A stretch of 63,124 nucleotides of DNA from an uncultured Bacteroidales bacterium (lineage in GTDB: Bacteria > Bacteroidota > Bacteroidia > Bacteroidales > UBA932): NCBI GenBank assembly GCA_944323505.1, contig CALUST010000029.1, positions 1-63,124 of the forward strand. Direction: 5' to 3'. This document shows, in pieces, positions 33,782 to 43,709 of this stretch. Both the position numbers and the translations under genes were made by a program. Every line of letters starts with the position of its first letter. Positions within the stretch are counted from its first letter, which is position 1. Below the pieces are notes generated by a model. It was not told the DNA's origin. It searched no databases and worked only from the letters and a program-made list of their open reading frames with translations.

Positions 33782-35641
33782 TTATTTCGAAGACATATTT
33801 CCGATTCTGGACACTGTCACATCCCCGACTCCCGCAGCCTTGACGGCAGCCGCCGTCTCCTCGGCTTTTATCCGGCTGCCGAACGGACCGGCCACGAACA
33901 TTATCCTGCCGTTGTCCTCCACCCTGACAATATCCTTGCCTGCCTGCGAGACTGCCTTGATTGCCAGATCCGGAAGGACACCGCCCGACGGGGACATCCG
34001 TATCTGGTATTGTATGTCAATCTCCTTCTCCATAGTCTTGGCAACCGCCATCTTGATCACTTTCCCGTCAAGGAACGGAACGATATATGCCGTCTTGAAT
34101 CCGGCTTTCTTGACCGCGTTCAGCCTGGAAAGCACATCGTTGTATGTCCTGAACACGCCGACCCTGTAGGTGTATTTTCCGGTAGGTGTCCTCGACTCGA
34201 AGACAGGCGAAAGACCGTTCAACTGCTTGACAGTCGCCTTTTTGGATAATGTGAAAATCTGGATCTGATAGACCAGTCCCGGAGGGAGGGTGTTGTCCTC
34301 TGCAAACCGCCCTTCCGGCAGGACCATGAACGAATAATCGAATTTCTTCTCAGGGATCTCGAACTTCAGGGAAAGCCCCTCCCTCGGGTTCATTCTTGTG
34401 AACACGAAGCCTGATTCAGCCCCGACGACCTCTCTGTCCGACTCCGTCTCTATCTTGTCTGGGTCAAGGACAACCCCGTTGAACAGGAACTCCATCTCAA
34501 TTTTCTGGAGAGCTGCCATCGCCCTGTCAAGAGTGTCCCTGATGCCGGGGATCAGAATCTCATTTGCCGCAATCCTCCCAATCAACAAGGTACGCTCCTC
34601 TTCATCCGCACTCTCGGCAAGCCTTCCACGGTCAGTATCGATGGATGCAAGGCAGTCGTACAGCGAATCCCTCAACTCGCGCACCTCCGCCACCTTGTCG
34701 GCATACCTCCTTGTGTCAACATTCTCAGGAATATGATCATCATGGGACGACGCCCCTCCGTCAAGCCCGTCTTCCGGGTCAAGCCGGCACAGTCTGCAAA
34801 GGGCATCCATATCCGTAAACTCCTTTCTGACCGGCATATTGTCATATTCCAGGACAAAGACATCGACACTGTCTGCCGGACAGTACCTGTCAGAGGCAAA
34901 AATGGTGTATTTGCCGTCATCTGTATCAATATACAGGAAATCATTGTATGGGGAAGAGTACGGGAATCCCATATTGACAGGGACGCCCCACTCGCCTTTC
35001 GCCTCATCCCAGGAAGATTTGTAGATGTCGTATCCTCCGACACCGTACAGGCCCGAAGATGCAAAGAACAGGGTCTTGCCGTCTTTTGAAAGCATAGGGT
35101 AGATCTCGTCAGAAGATGATACCATATCCTCGTTAAGCAGGATCGGAAGACTCCAGACGGTATCACGGTCTTCTGTCCTGTATATGTTCATTGCCCCCGA
35201 TGCGTCCGGAGCCGAGAAATATATCTCGTCTGAGCCCTGAGAGACATACGATGCCCGACTGAACCTGTTCTGTCCGAGAGTGTCGAGCTGATTGGGAACA
35301 GCCACCCAGCTGCTGTCCGCAAGAGGATAGTAAAGAAAGAAGTCGTCTATATGGAACCTGTGCCTTGCCACTACTACAGGATCACTCACAAAGCCGGCCA
35401 TATTCTCGCCGTTCTCGGCCAGGAGAAGCCTCTCGGCAATTTCAAGCCTTGCCACGGAATCGGCAGTGGAGGCGATAGCCTCTCTGTACGCTGCAGCCGC
35501 CTCTCCGAATCTGTATTCCATTCTCAGGGAATCCGCCTTGCGCATCAGCTCCCCGGTCCTGTCCTCTTCTCCGCCCATCGGGACAGGCAGGAGCAGGACA
35601 AGGCAAAAAACAGATAAAAACGTCAGCCTGTATGGTTTCAT
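33782..35641 (-). CDS. Exported PD40/WD40-like protein with SPOR-like C-terminus
   Basis: A 619-residue exported protein. I prefer the ATG at 35641 (MKPYRLTFLSVFCLVLLLPVP), which has AAGAAAAGAG just ahead; ATG codons at 35659 and 35665 only lengthen the leader. A TPR-like helix pair (residues about 18-70) is followed by PD40-type beta-propeller repeats (SDEIYPMLSKDGKTLFFASS; NDFLYIDTDDGKYTIFAS). A coiled coil spans about 310-390, and two SPOR-like beta-alpha repeats close it (VYQIQIFTLSKKATVKQLNG and TYRVGVFRTYNDVLSRL). Similar Bacteroidota proteins sit near the outer membrane and may bind peptidoglycan. The precise role is unknown. Confidence 0.78.
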   Translation of the reverse strand: MKPYRLTFLSVFCLVLLLPVPMGGEEDRTGELMRKADSLRMEYRFGEAAAAYREAIASTADSVARLEIAERLLLAENGENMAGFVSDPVVVARHRFHIDDFFLYYPLADSSWVAVPNQLDTLGQNRFSRASYVSQGSDEIYFSAPDASGAMNIYRTEDRDTVWSLPILLNEDMVSSSDEIYPMLSKDGKTLFFASSGLYGVGGYDIYKSSWDEAKGEWGVPVNMGFPYSSPYNDFLYIDTDDGKYTIFASDRYCPADSVDVFVLEYDNMPVRKEFTDMDALCRLCRLDPEDGLDGGASSHDDHIPENVDTRRYADKVAEVRELRDSLYDCLASIDTDRGRLAESADEEERTLLIGRIAANEILIPGIRDTLDRAMAALQKIEMEFLFNGVVLDPDKIETESDREVVGAESGFVFTRMNPREGLSLKFEIPEKKFDYSFMVLPEGRFAEDNTLPPGLVYQIQIFTLSKKATVKQLNGLSPVFESRTPTGKYTYRVGVFRTYNDVLSRLNAVKKAGFKTAYIVPFLDGKVIKMAVAKTMEKEIDIQYQIRMSPSGGVLPDLAIKAVSQAGKDIVRVEDNGRIMFVAGPFGSRIKAEETAAAVKAAGVGDVTVSRIGNMSSK

Positions 35642-35707
35642 ATCTCTTTTCTTGCTCATTAACAACCAACAAAAATAAGAAATACTTTATTTATAAGAAA
35701 AAAATAG

Positions 35708-35715
35708 TAAATTTG
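35708..35715 (+). promoter_or_regulatory. -7 box of secDF
   Basis: TAAATTTG on the plus strand. It predicts a leader of about 100 bases before the ATG at 35821. The frame is open back to 35632, but that stretch lies upstream of the promoter. Confidence 0.5.
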
Positions 35716-35820
35716 TGCCCTATTTTGCGGTCGGCATATATTGCCCGCAATGACCGTGCCCACGCTGACATACGGAGAGAATTTGACCGAAACAAACAAA
35801 ATTTTATAAACGATACAATT

Positions 35821-38800
35821 ATGCAAAGTAAAGGTGCTATCAGATTTGTGGCGATTGTTCTGGCCATTGTCTGTCTCTGGCAGCTTTCGTTCACCCTTGT
35901 GACCCGCATACAGGAGAACAAGGCAGCGGAATATGCCGAGAAAGCTGTTGAGGCTGTGAGACTTTCAGCCGATTTCAGCAATGTTCCCGAAGAAGACAGA
36001 GCCTTCTATCTGGATTCCATAAGCAAGGATCAGAACAGGAGGTATATCGACTCAGTATCATCTGAGAAGATCTATTTGGGTTACACTTATAAAGATGTTA
36101 AGGAGAAGGAGATAAACCTTGGTCTTGACTTGAAGGGAGGTATGAACGTTATGCTCCAGGTCCAGCTCGAAGATCTGGTCCGCGCTCTTTCCGGCAACAA
36201 CCAGTCTCCGGAATTCTCCCAGGCTCTTGCACTCGCCAACGAGCGCAGTGTCACTTCAAGGGCAGACTTCATCACCCTCTTCCAAGAGGCATGGAATGAA
36301 GTCGGCAACGGACAGAGGCTCGCCCAGATTTTCGGGACATACGAGATGAGGGACAAGATCAAGCCGGAATCTTCCGATGACGAGGTAATCGCTGTCATCC
36401 GCGACGAGGCCGAGAGCGCAATCTCCAACTCATTCAATGTGCTGAGAAACCGTATCGACCGTTTCGGAGTGACTCAGCCGAGCATCCAGAAACTCGGAAA
36501 CAGCGGAAGAATCCTTGTCGAACTTCCTGGTGTCAAAGAGCCTGAGCGTGTGAGGAAACTCCTTCAGGGAACTGCATCCCTCGAATTCTGGGCGACTTAT
36601 GACAACAGCGAGATATTCCCGTTCCTCCAGGAGGCCAACAGCACACTTGCCCAGTTGCTTGCAACAACCGATACTGCTGTAGTTGAGGAGGAGACTGCCG
36701 AGGAAGAGACTGCCGCAACGGACACCCTTCTGTCTGAGGAGCTCCGCAACCAGGCTGCAGATGCACAGGAATACGAACAGTACAAGAAAGAGAACCCCCT
36801 CTTCGCTGCCCTCCAGCCTGCAATGTTCAACGGCAGACTTGCAAACGGTGCCTGCATAGGATATGCAAGTTATGTGGATACGGCACAGATCAACCATTGG
36901 CTCAGAATGCCGCAGATTGAAGCCCTCTTCCCTGCAGAATTCAAGGCCTGCTGGACAGTAAAGCCTTCTTCCTACATCCAGGGAGGGAACACATACGAAC
37001 TCGTTGCCATCAAGGCCACCTCACGTGACGGTCAGGCACCTCTTGACGGAGGCGTCGTGACAGATGCCCGCGTACAGTACGGCAACAGCGGCGGTAACCC
37101 TGAGGTGTCAATGACGATGAACGCAGAAGGTGCGAACATCTGGGCAAGAATGACCAAGGACAACATCGGCCGCCAGATAGCCATCGTCCTCGACGGCATG
37201 GTATACTCTTATCCTACTGTCAACACAGAGATTACGGGAGGAAGTTCGCAGATTACCGGCAACTTCACCCTTGAAGAGGCAGAAGACCTTGCCAACGTGC
37301 TCAAGTCAGGTAAGCTTCCTGCACCTGCAACCATCATACAGGAACAGGTCGTAGGTCCTTCACTCGGAGCAGAGTCAATCAACGCAGGTCTCATCTCATT
37401 CGCAATCGCATTCCTGCTCGTGCTCCTCTATATGGCATTCTTCTACCACGGTGCCGGACTTGTCGCAGACATCGCATTGCTCTGCAACGTGCTCCTGCTC
37501 CTCGGTTCTCTCGTGTCATTCGGAGCCGTCCTCACATTGCCTGGTATCGCAGGTCTCGTCCTGACGCTGGGTATGGCGGTGGATGCCAACGTCATCATCT
37601 ATGAACGTATCAAGGAGGAGTTGCGCTCCGGAAAGGGATTGGGCAAAGCCATAGCCGACGGATATTCCAACGCCTACTCAGCCATCATCGACGGCCAGCT
37701 TACCACCATCATCACCGGTATCGTGCTCTTCGTGTTCGGTTCAGGTCCTGTACAGGGATTTGCGACAACTCTTATCATCGGTATCGTCACTTCATTGCTG
37801 ACATCGATCTTCATCTCAAGGCTCATATTCGAAGACAGGCTTGCAAAAGGCAAGAACATCACGTTCGACAACAAGTTCACCCGCAACCTGCTTCAGAATA
37901 CCCATATCAACTTCCTCAACAAGAGGAAATATACCTACACCATCTCAGGTCTCGTGATCATCATCTGCATCGTATCGATGTTCACCAAGGGCTTCACATA
38001 CGGTGTAGACTTCACCGGAGGACGTACATTCGTCGTGAGGTTTGACCAGCCGGTATCGACAGAGGAGATCAGGGAGGCCACAATCGCAGCATTCAGTGCG
38101 GCTGACGCTGCCGACCAGAGCGAGAACTACGGTTCTGCAGTCGAGGTCAAGCAGTACGGAGGAGAGAGCCAGATGAAAATCACCACCCAGTACAAGGTGG
38201 CTGAAGAGTCCACTGAAGTGGATGCAGAAGTAGAACAGATACTCTATGACGCATTGAAAGGCTTCTTTGCAGAAGACCTGACTCTCAGCGAGTTCACTTC
38301 AACACTTGAGAACCCTAACGGAATCATCAGTTCCGACAAGGTCGGCCCTACCATCGCAAACGACATGAAGAGTGATGCAATCATCGCCGTCATCATCGCC
38401 CTGTTTGCAATCTTCGTGTACATCGCATTCAGGTTCAAGAAATGGACATGGGGATTCGGCGGTGTCATGGGTCTTGCCCACACTGCAATCATCGTGGTCG
38501 GATTCTTCTCCCTCTTCTCGGGCATCCTTCCGTTCAGCCTTGACGTGGACCAGACATTCATCGCTGCGGTGCTGACCATCATCGGTTACGCAATCAACGA
38601 TACAGTGGTCATCTTCGACCGTATCCGTGAATACAAGACCCTGCATCCTAAGATGCCTTTGTACGAGAATGCCAACGGCGCGCTCAACAGTACGCTCTCC
38701 CGTACAATGAACACGTCACTGACTACCCTCGTCGTGATGGTTGCCATCGCAATCTTCGGTGGTGAGGTCATCAGAGGTCTTGCAGTGGCCCTCATCCTCG

Positions 38801-38907
38801 GTATCGCAGTCGGTACATACGCTTCCCTCTTCATCGCCACACCGCTCATGTATGATGTGACCATGTGGATTGAGAAAAGGAAAGCAGCAAAAGCAGAGAA
38901 CAGGTAA
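35821..38907 (+). CDS. secDF: Fused protein translocase subunit SecDF
   Basis: A 1028-residue membrane protein joining SecD (to about residue 690) and SecF. SecD landmarks are LGLDLKGGMNVMLQV and TM4 motif LTLGMAVDANVIIYERIKEE; SecF landmarks are YGVDFTGGRTFVVRF and IGYAINDTVVIFDRIREYK. It uses the proton or sodium gradient to pull exported proteins from SecYEG into the periplasm. A Glu/Ala/Thr-rich insertion (VVEEETAEEETAATDTLLSE) near residues 282-302 interrupts the P1 head region. Codon use is strongly biased, as for highly expressed genes. It has its own promoter and terminator. Confidence 0.97.
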   Translation: MQSKGAIRFVAIVLAIVCLWQLSFTLVTRIQENKAAEYAEKAVEAVRLSADFSNVPEEDRAFYLDSISKDQNRRYIDSVSSEKIYLGYTYKDVKEKEINLGLDLKGGMNVMLQVQLEDLVRALSGNNQSPEFSQALALANERSVTSRADFITLFQEAWNEVGNGQRLAQIFGTYEMRDKIKPESSDDEVIAVIRDEAESAISNSFNVLRNRIDRFGVTQPSIQKLGNSGRILVELPGVKEPERVRKLLQGTASLEFWATYDNSEIFPFLQEANSTLAQLLATTDTAVVEEETAEEETAATDTLLSEELRNQAADAQEYEQYKKENPLFAALQPAMFNGRLANGACIGYASYVDTAQINHWLRMPQIEALFPAEFKACWTVKPSSYIQGGNTYELVAIKATSRDGQAPLDGGVVTDARVQYGNSGGNPEVSMTMNAEGANIWARMTKDNIGRQIAIVLDGMVYSYPTVNTEITGGSSQITGNFTLEEAEDLANVLKSGKLPAPATIIQEQVVGPSLGAESINAGLISFAIAFLLVLLYMAFFYHGAGLVADIALLCNVLLLLGSLVSFGAVLTLPGIAGLVLTLGMAVDANVIIYERIKEELRSGKGLGKAIADGYSNAYSAIIDGQLTTIITGIVLFVFGSGPVQGFATTLIIGIVTSLLTSIFISRLIFEDRLAKGKNITFDNKFTRNLLQNTHINFLNKRKYTYTISGLVIIICIVSMFTKGFTYGVDFTGGRTFVVRFDQPVSTEEIREATIAAFSAADAADQSENYGSAVEVKQYGGESQMKITTQYKVAEESTEVDAEVEQILYDALKGFFAEDLTLSEFTSTLENPNGIISSDKVGPTIANDMKSDAIIAVIIALFAIFVYIAFRFKKWTWGFGGVMGLAHTAIIVVGFFSLFSGILPFSLDVDQTFIAAVLTIIGYAINDTVVIFDRIREYKTLHPKMPLYENANGALNSTLSRTMNTSLTTLVVMVAIAIFGGEVIRGLAVALILGIAVGTYASLFIATPLMYDVTMWIEKRKAAKAENR

Positions 38908-38934
38908 TAATCTTTGACTTTCATATTATTGCAG

Positions 38935-38970
38935 GAACGGATGCCCTCTGCCGGACATCCGTTCTTGTTT
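38935..38970 (+). terminator. Rho-independent terminator of secDF
   Basis: Stem GAACGGATG / CATCCGTTC with a 12-base loop, followed by TTGTTTTTC, 27 bases after the secDF stop. Confidence 0.85.
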
Positions 38971-38976
38971 TTCATA

Positions 38977-39007
38977 TTGAATATGGGTGAATTTTTGAGT
39001 ATCTTTG
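38977..39007 (+). promoter_or_regulatory. Promoter of dnaE
   Basis: TTG (38977-38979), a spacer of exactly 20 bases, then TATCTTTG (39000-39007). A full -33/-7 match, 30 bases before the ATG at 39038. Confidence 0.7.
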
Positions 39008-39037
39008 TGACTCTTTGCGCAATAATTCACCTGATAT

Positions 39038-42000
39038 ATGTCATTCGTTCATCTGCACGTACATACTCAATATTCCATATTGGACGGACAGTCGTCCATA
39101 GAGAATCTGTTCAACAGGGCCGAGGAACTCGGAATGCCGGGACTTGCGATCACGGACCACGGCAACATGTACGGAGTCAAGGAATTTTTCAAGTTCGCGA
39201 AGAAACATCCGGGGATAAAACCTATCATCGGGTGCGAAATCTACGTGACAAACCATTATGACCACAGGTTGAAAGACAAGGACCACAGGGCATATTTCCA
39301 TCTTATATTGCTCGCCAAAAACTATAACGGTTACAAGAATCTGATGAAGATAGTCTCCACCGGTCATATCGAAGGCCGGTACTATGACAAGCCGAGGGTG
39401 AGCCACGAGATTGTGGAAAAATATTCAAAGGACCTTATCTGCTGCTCTGCATGCATTGCGGGAGAGATTCCGAGAAATATCATCGCCGGAGATATGACAG
39501 GGGCCGAAAAAGCCATCAGATGGCACAAGGACATCTTCGGAGACGATTACTATCTTGAGGTCCAGCTGCACAGGACTGAGGTTCCCGGACAGTCCCAGGA
39601 AGTGTTTGAACGGCAGAAAATCGCCCTTGCAGGCATAATCGAACTGTCAAAGAAGACAGGGGTGAAGATTGTGGCCACGAATGACGCCCATTTCGTGCGG
39701 AAAGAGGACGGCCCGGCTCATGACAGGCTCATCTGCCTCACCACGAACTCCTATCTTACCGACGAGAAAAGACTGCGCTACACACAGCAGGAATATCTCA
39801 AGAGCGAGGAGGAGATGGCGGCCCTGTTCCCTGACCATCCGGAATTCCTGAGCAACACCCTTGAAATCTGCGACAAAATCGAGAAATATGCAATTGACAG
39901 GGACCACGTGCTCCCTATATTCAAGATTGACTCGGCCTTCCTCGAAAATGTGGACCACTATCTTGACAAGTACAAGGATGTCATCGACGTCGGCAGATGC
40001 GACAGCAAAGGGAATGACAGAGGAAAGGATTTCACGCATTCCGTGGCATACCTGTGCCATCTCTGCTATAAAGGGGCCGAGACAAGATACGGGGAGCTGA
40101 CTCCGGAGCAGGCTGAGCGTATCGACTTTGAACTGAAGACCATAAGCAGGATGGGATTCCCTGACTACTTCCTGATAGTCCAGGACTTCATCGCTGCCGC
40201 AAGACGCAACGGAATCTCTGTCGGCCCAGGTCGTGGTTCGGCGGCAGGTTCAGCCGTCGCATACTGTCTCGGCATCACCAACATAGACCCAATCAAATAC
40301 CAGCTGCTGTTCGAGCGTTTCCTCAACCCGGACAGAATCTCCATGCCTGATATAGACATAGACTTCGACGACGACGGCAGGTACAGGGTATTCAAGTATG
40401 TAGAAGACACCTACGGCAAGGATCACATATCCCACGTGGTGACCTTCGGCACTATGGCGGCAAAGATGGCCATAAAGGACGTCGCCAGGGTAAGCAACAT
40501 GCCTATGGATGAATCCACAAGGCTCACCAAGATGATTCCTGACAAGCCGATAAAGGTGAAAGAGACAAAGGAACTGCCGATGGAGGATGACGAGGAGGTC
40601 GAGGCAGGATTCTCTGTCATAGAAAAGGAAGAGGAGATACCGGACCCGGAACATGAGGGACAGAAGATAAAGGTCATCAAGAGATACAAGAAAGGTCCTG
40701 TAGAAAAGGAATACAAACCGACCCTGCAGAACTGCATCAAATACATCGATGAACTGAAGAACGAGTATGAGAACGGTTCGGAGATGACCCGCGATGTACT
40801 GAAATACGCTCTCCAGCTGGAAGGCTCGATACGCCAGACAGGTGTCCATGCCTGCGCCATGATCATCGGACGCGGAGATCTCACGGACTATATCCCGATA
40901 AGCATCGCCGCAGATAAGGCGACAGGAGAGGATGTATGGGTATCACAATACGAAGGATGCTTCATAGAGGATGTCGGGATGCTGAAGATGGACTTTCTCG
41001 GCCTGAAGACCCTCTCCATCATCAAGGAATGTCTGGAGAACATAAGGAAGAGGCACGGCATAGAGATAGACATCGAGAAGATACCTATTGACGACAAGGA
41101 GACATACGACCTCTACGGACGAGGCGACACCAAGAGCGTGTTCCAGTTCGAGTCCGACGGTATGAAACAATGGCTTCAGAAACTCCAGCCTAACCGATTT
41201 GAGGATCTGATAGCCATGAATGCCTTGTACAGGCCGGGACCATTGGACTATATCCCGTCTTTCGTCGACAGGAAGCAGGGGCGGGAGCCTATTGAATATG
41301 ACCTTCCTGAGATGGCGGAATTTCTGGAGGACACATACGGCATCACAGTGTACCAGGAGCAGGTCATGCTTCTGTCCCAGAAACTCGCAGGATTCACCAA
41401 GGGCGAAGCGGACAAACTGCGCAAGGCTATGGGAAAGAAGCAGTTGGATGTGCTTGAATCCCTGCATGACAAGTTCATTGCAGGAGGCAAGGCCAACGGA
41501 CATCCTGAGAAAGTCCTCAAGAAAATCTGGAAAGACTGGAGGAAATTCGCCCAGTATGCGTTCAACAAGTCACACGCGACCTGCTACGCATGGGTGAGCT
41601 ACCAGACAGGCTATCTCAAAGCTCACTACCCAGCCGAATTCCAGGCTGCCAACCTGAGCAAGAATCTCTCCAACATGGATGAGATCAAGAAAATCATCGA
41701 TGATGCCAAGAAATCGAAGATAAAGATACTCAACCCGGACATAAACGAAAGTGACGCACGGTTCACAGTCAACAAGGCCGGCAACATCCGTTTCGGACTC
41801 GGGGGCATCAAGGGATTCGGGGACAACATTGTGAACGCCATTCTGAAAGAAAGGGAGAGCAACGGTGTCTTCAAGGACATATTCGACTTCGCCGAGAGAA
41901 TGGCCGGGATAGTGAACAAGAAATCATACGAATCCCTGCTGTATTCAGGAGCCTTTGACAGTTTCGGACACAAGCGGACACAGTTCAATCTCCCTTGCGC

Positions 42001-42835
42001 CTCAGGAGACATGTTCCTCGATGCCCTGACAAGATATGCAGACCTGTACAGAAAGGATTCGCTGGACGAAAGCGCGACCCTTTTCGGAGGCTCTGAGGAG
42101 ACCAGACCGCAAAGGCCGGTGATGCCGGAGATGAGAGGGGAAGAAGACACGCTCGAACTGCTCCACAAGGAGAAGGAACTCGTAGGAATGTACCTCTCGT
42201 CCCATCCTCTTGACAAGTATGCCTTTGAAATAGAGAATTTCACCTCCCATCATCTTCCTGACATACAACCTCTGACAGAGAAATGCCATGAAACCGACAC
42301 GCCTCAGAACATAAGAATCGGCGGATTTGTGACTTCCGTGACAGAAGGCACCAACAGGTTCGGCAAGCCGTTCATGAAAGTGGCCATGGAAGATTTCGAG
42401 GGAAGTTATGAGACCGTCCTGAGCGGAAAGGACATTGACACATACAGGGGCAGTTTCAGACAGAATACGGCCATCTTCATAGAGGGCAGCATCGATGCGC
42501 GCTTCAGACGGACAGAGGAAGAGAAGAAAGTGAAAGGGATACCGCAATACGGGCTGAGAATAAGCCGCATAATGCACCTCGGCAATGTGTCGGAGACGTA
42601 TATCAAGGGTTTTGCCATCTATGTGTCCACACCCATGCTCAACAGCGGATTCAGGGAGCATCTTGTAGATGTCATAAGGCATAACAAGGGCACCATCCCT
42701 CTGACAATGGTTCTCCAGGACCCTACGACAAAGTTCAATATCGAATTCCTGTCAAGGAAATTCAAGATAGGCATCAACGTCCCTTTCATAGAAGACCTGA
42801 AAGAGATGAACATAGGATACAAGGTACTGAAATAA
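39038..42835 (+). CDS. dnaE: DNA polymerase III subunit alpha
   Basis: A 1265-residue replicative polymerase. The N-terminal PHP domain (FVHLHVHTQYSILDG) leads into the C-family polymerase core, with GPGRGSAAGSAVAYCLGI and the catalytic acid cluster MPDIDIDFDDDGR. The thumb and tandem HhH region follow (GKKQLDVLESLHDKF; FNKSHATCYAWVSYQ), then an OB-fold domain near residues 1080-1150 (IRIGGFVTSVTEGTNRFGK). An acidic insertion of about 60 residues (ETKELPMEDDEEVEAGFSV and on) is typical of Bacteroidota DnaE. It replicates the chromosome with the beta clamp. Monocistronic from its own promoter. Confidence 0.97.
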   Translation: MSFVHLHVHTQYSILDGQSSIENLFNRAEELGMPGLAITDHGNMYGVKEFFKFAKKHPGIKPIIGCEIYVTNHYDHRLKDKDHRAYFHLILLAKNYNGYKNLMKIVSTGHIEGRYYDKPRVSHEIVEKYSKDLICCSACIAGEIPRNIIAGDMTGAEKAIRWHKDIFGDDYYLEVQLHRTEVPGQSQEVFERQKIALAGIIELSKKTGVKIVATNDAHFVRKEDGPAHDRLICLTTNSYLTDEKRLRYTQQEYLKSEEEMAALFPDHPEFLSNTLEICDKIEKYAIDRDHVLPIFKIDSAFLENVDHYLDKYKDVIDVGRCDSKGNDRGKDFTHSVAYLCHLCYKGAETRYGELTPEQAERIDFELKTISRMGFPDYFLIVQDFIAAARRNGISVGPGRGSAAGSAVAYCLGITNIDPIKYQLLFERFLNPDRISMPDIDIDFDDDGRYRVFKYVEDTYGKDHISHVVTFGTMAAKMAIKDVARVSNMPMDESTRLTKMIPDKPIKVKETKELPMEDDEEVEAGFSVIEKEEEIPDPEHEGQKIKVIKRYKKGPVEKEYKPTLQNCIKYIDELKNEYENGSEMTRDVLKYALQLEGSIRQTGVHACAMIIGRGDLTDYIPISIAADKATGEDVWVSQYEGCFIEDVGMLKMDFLGLKTLSIIKECLENIRKRHGIEIDIEKIPIDDKETYDLYGRGDTKSVFQFESDGMKQWLQKLQPNRFEDLIAMNALYRPGPLDYIPSFVDRKQGREPIEYDLPEMAEFLEDTYGITVYQEQVMLLSQKLAGFTKGEADKLRKAMGKKQLDVLESLHDKFIAGGKANGHPEKVLKKIWKDWRKFAQYAFNKSHATCYAWVSYQTGYLKAHYPAEFQAANLSKNLSNMDEIKKIIDDAKKSKIKILNPDINESDARFTVNKAGNIRFGLGGIKGFGDNIVNAILKERESNGVFKDIFDFAERMAGIVNKKSYESLLYSGAFDSFGHKRTQFNLPCASGDMFLDALTRYADLYRKDSLDESATLFGGSEETRPQRPVMPEMRGEEDTLELLHKEKELVGMYLSSHPLDKYAFEIENFTSHHLPDIQPLTEKCHETDTPQNIRIGGFVTSVTEGTNRFGKPFMKVAMEDFEGSYETVLSGKDIDTYRGSFRQNTAIFIEGSIDARFRRTEEEKKVKGIPQYGLRISRIMHLGNVSETYIKGFAIYVSTPMLNSGFREHLVDVIRHNKGTIPLTMVLQDPTTKFNIEFLSRKFKIGINVPFIEDLKEMNIGYKVLK

Positions 42836-42855
42836 GCGACATTGAAGCCGCCCGG

Positions 42856-43704
42856 TCAGAATACCAGGACGGCTTCGACAGGATAATGGTCTGAGATGAA
42901 CGGCCATTCCCCGAACTTCCTTGTGACCGTACAGAATTGGCTGCACGATGAAAAGCCTGTATAGTAGATATAGTCTATTATCGTTGAAGCCTTTCCCCAG
43001 TTGTTGAAAGTGCTGTGACTGTCCGTCTTTTCAGCATATCTTCTGGCGCTTTTCATCGTACTGTCCAGCCTGTCCAGGACAGGGTCGTCCGGCTCAACAT
43101 TGAAATCCCCGGTCAGGATCACAGGAAGGTTGTCAGTGTTCAGTTCGGCGATTTTCCCGAGAATCAGGTCAAGACCGTGCTGCTGCGCTGCCTTACCGAC
43201 ATGGTCAAGATGCGTATTGACATAGAGGAAAGCATTGCCGGACCTCTTGTCCTTCATCACTGCCCACGTCGCCGTCCTTTTGCAGGCGGCATCCCAGCCC
43301 ATTGAAGGGACATCCGGAGTCTCTGAAAGCCAGAAAGTCCCCCATTTCTTCAAGGATACCGTCTTCTTGTTGTAGAGAATGGCCATGTGCTCCCCTTCCC
43401 GCCTGCCATCCTCACGTCCGACGCCTATTGCCTTATAATCCGACCTGTTTTCAGTGAAGAAAAGTATCTGATAGTCGAATGCTTCCTGAAGCCCCATCAC
43501 ATCAGGCTTCTCCTCATCCAGCATGAGCAGTGATGACGGACACCTGTACCTCCAGGAATTGGTCCCGTCGTTAGCCTCTCCGTATCTTATGTTCAATGAT
43601 ATGACTTTCAGGCAGTCCTGCCCGGTTTCCTGCCTGGCCTCTGATGTCAGGCCGAAGACAGCAGCCATTGTTGTAATGACGGCCGCCAGCAGCATCTTTT
43701 TCAT
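42856..43704 (-). CDS. Secreted endonuclease/exonuclease/phosphatase-family hydrolase
   Basis: A 282-residue exported EEP-fold protein; the first 23 residues (MKKMLLAAVITTMAAVFGLTSEA) form the signal peptide. Catalytic and metal motifs are SLNIRYG, GLQEAF, NTHLDH, LTGDFN and SDHYPV. Family members include DNases, sphingomyelinases and phosphatases. The periplasmic location suggests nucleic-acid or phosphoester scavenging, but the substrate is unknown. It begins five bases after the cydB stop, so it is probably the last gene of the cytochrome bd operon. It converges with dnaE, leaving 20 bases between the stops. Confidence 0.9.
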   Translation of the reverse strand: MKKMLLAAVITTMAAVFGLTSEARQETGQDCLKVISLNIRYGEANDGTNSWRYRCPSSLLMLDEEKPDVMGLQEAFDYQILFFTENRSDYKAIGVGREDGRREGEHMAILYNKKTVSLKKWGTFWLSETPDVPSMGWDAACKRTATWAVMKDKRSGNAFLYVNTHLDHVGKAAQQHGLDLILGKIAELNTDNLPVILTGDFNVEPDDPVLDRLDSTMKSARRYAEKTDSHSTFNNWGKASTIIDYIYYTGFSSCSQFCTVTRKFGEWPFISDHYPVEAVLVF

Positions 43705-43709
43705 AGTCC

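Noticed and set aside
35632-35820. N-terminal extension of SecDF by 63 residues
   Set aside because: The promoter box at 35708-35715 and the normal SecD start MQSKGAIRFVAIVL make the extension untranslated.
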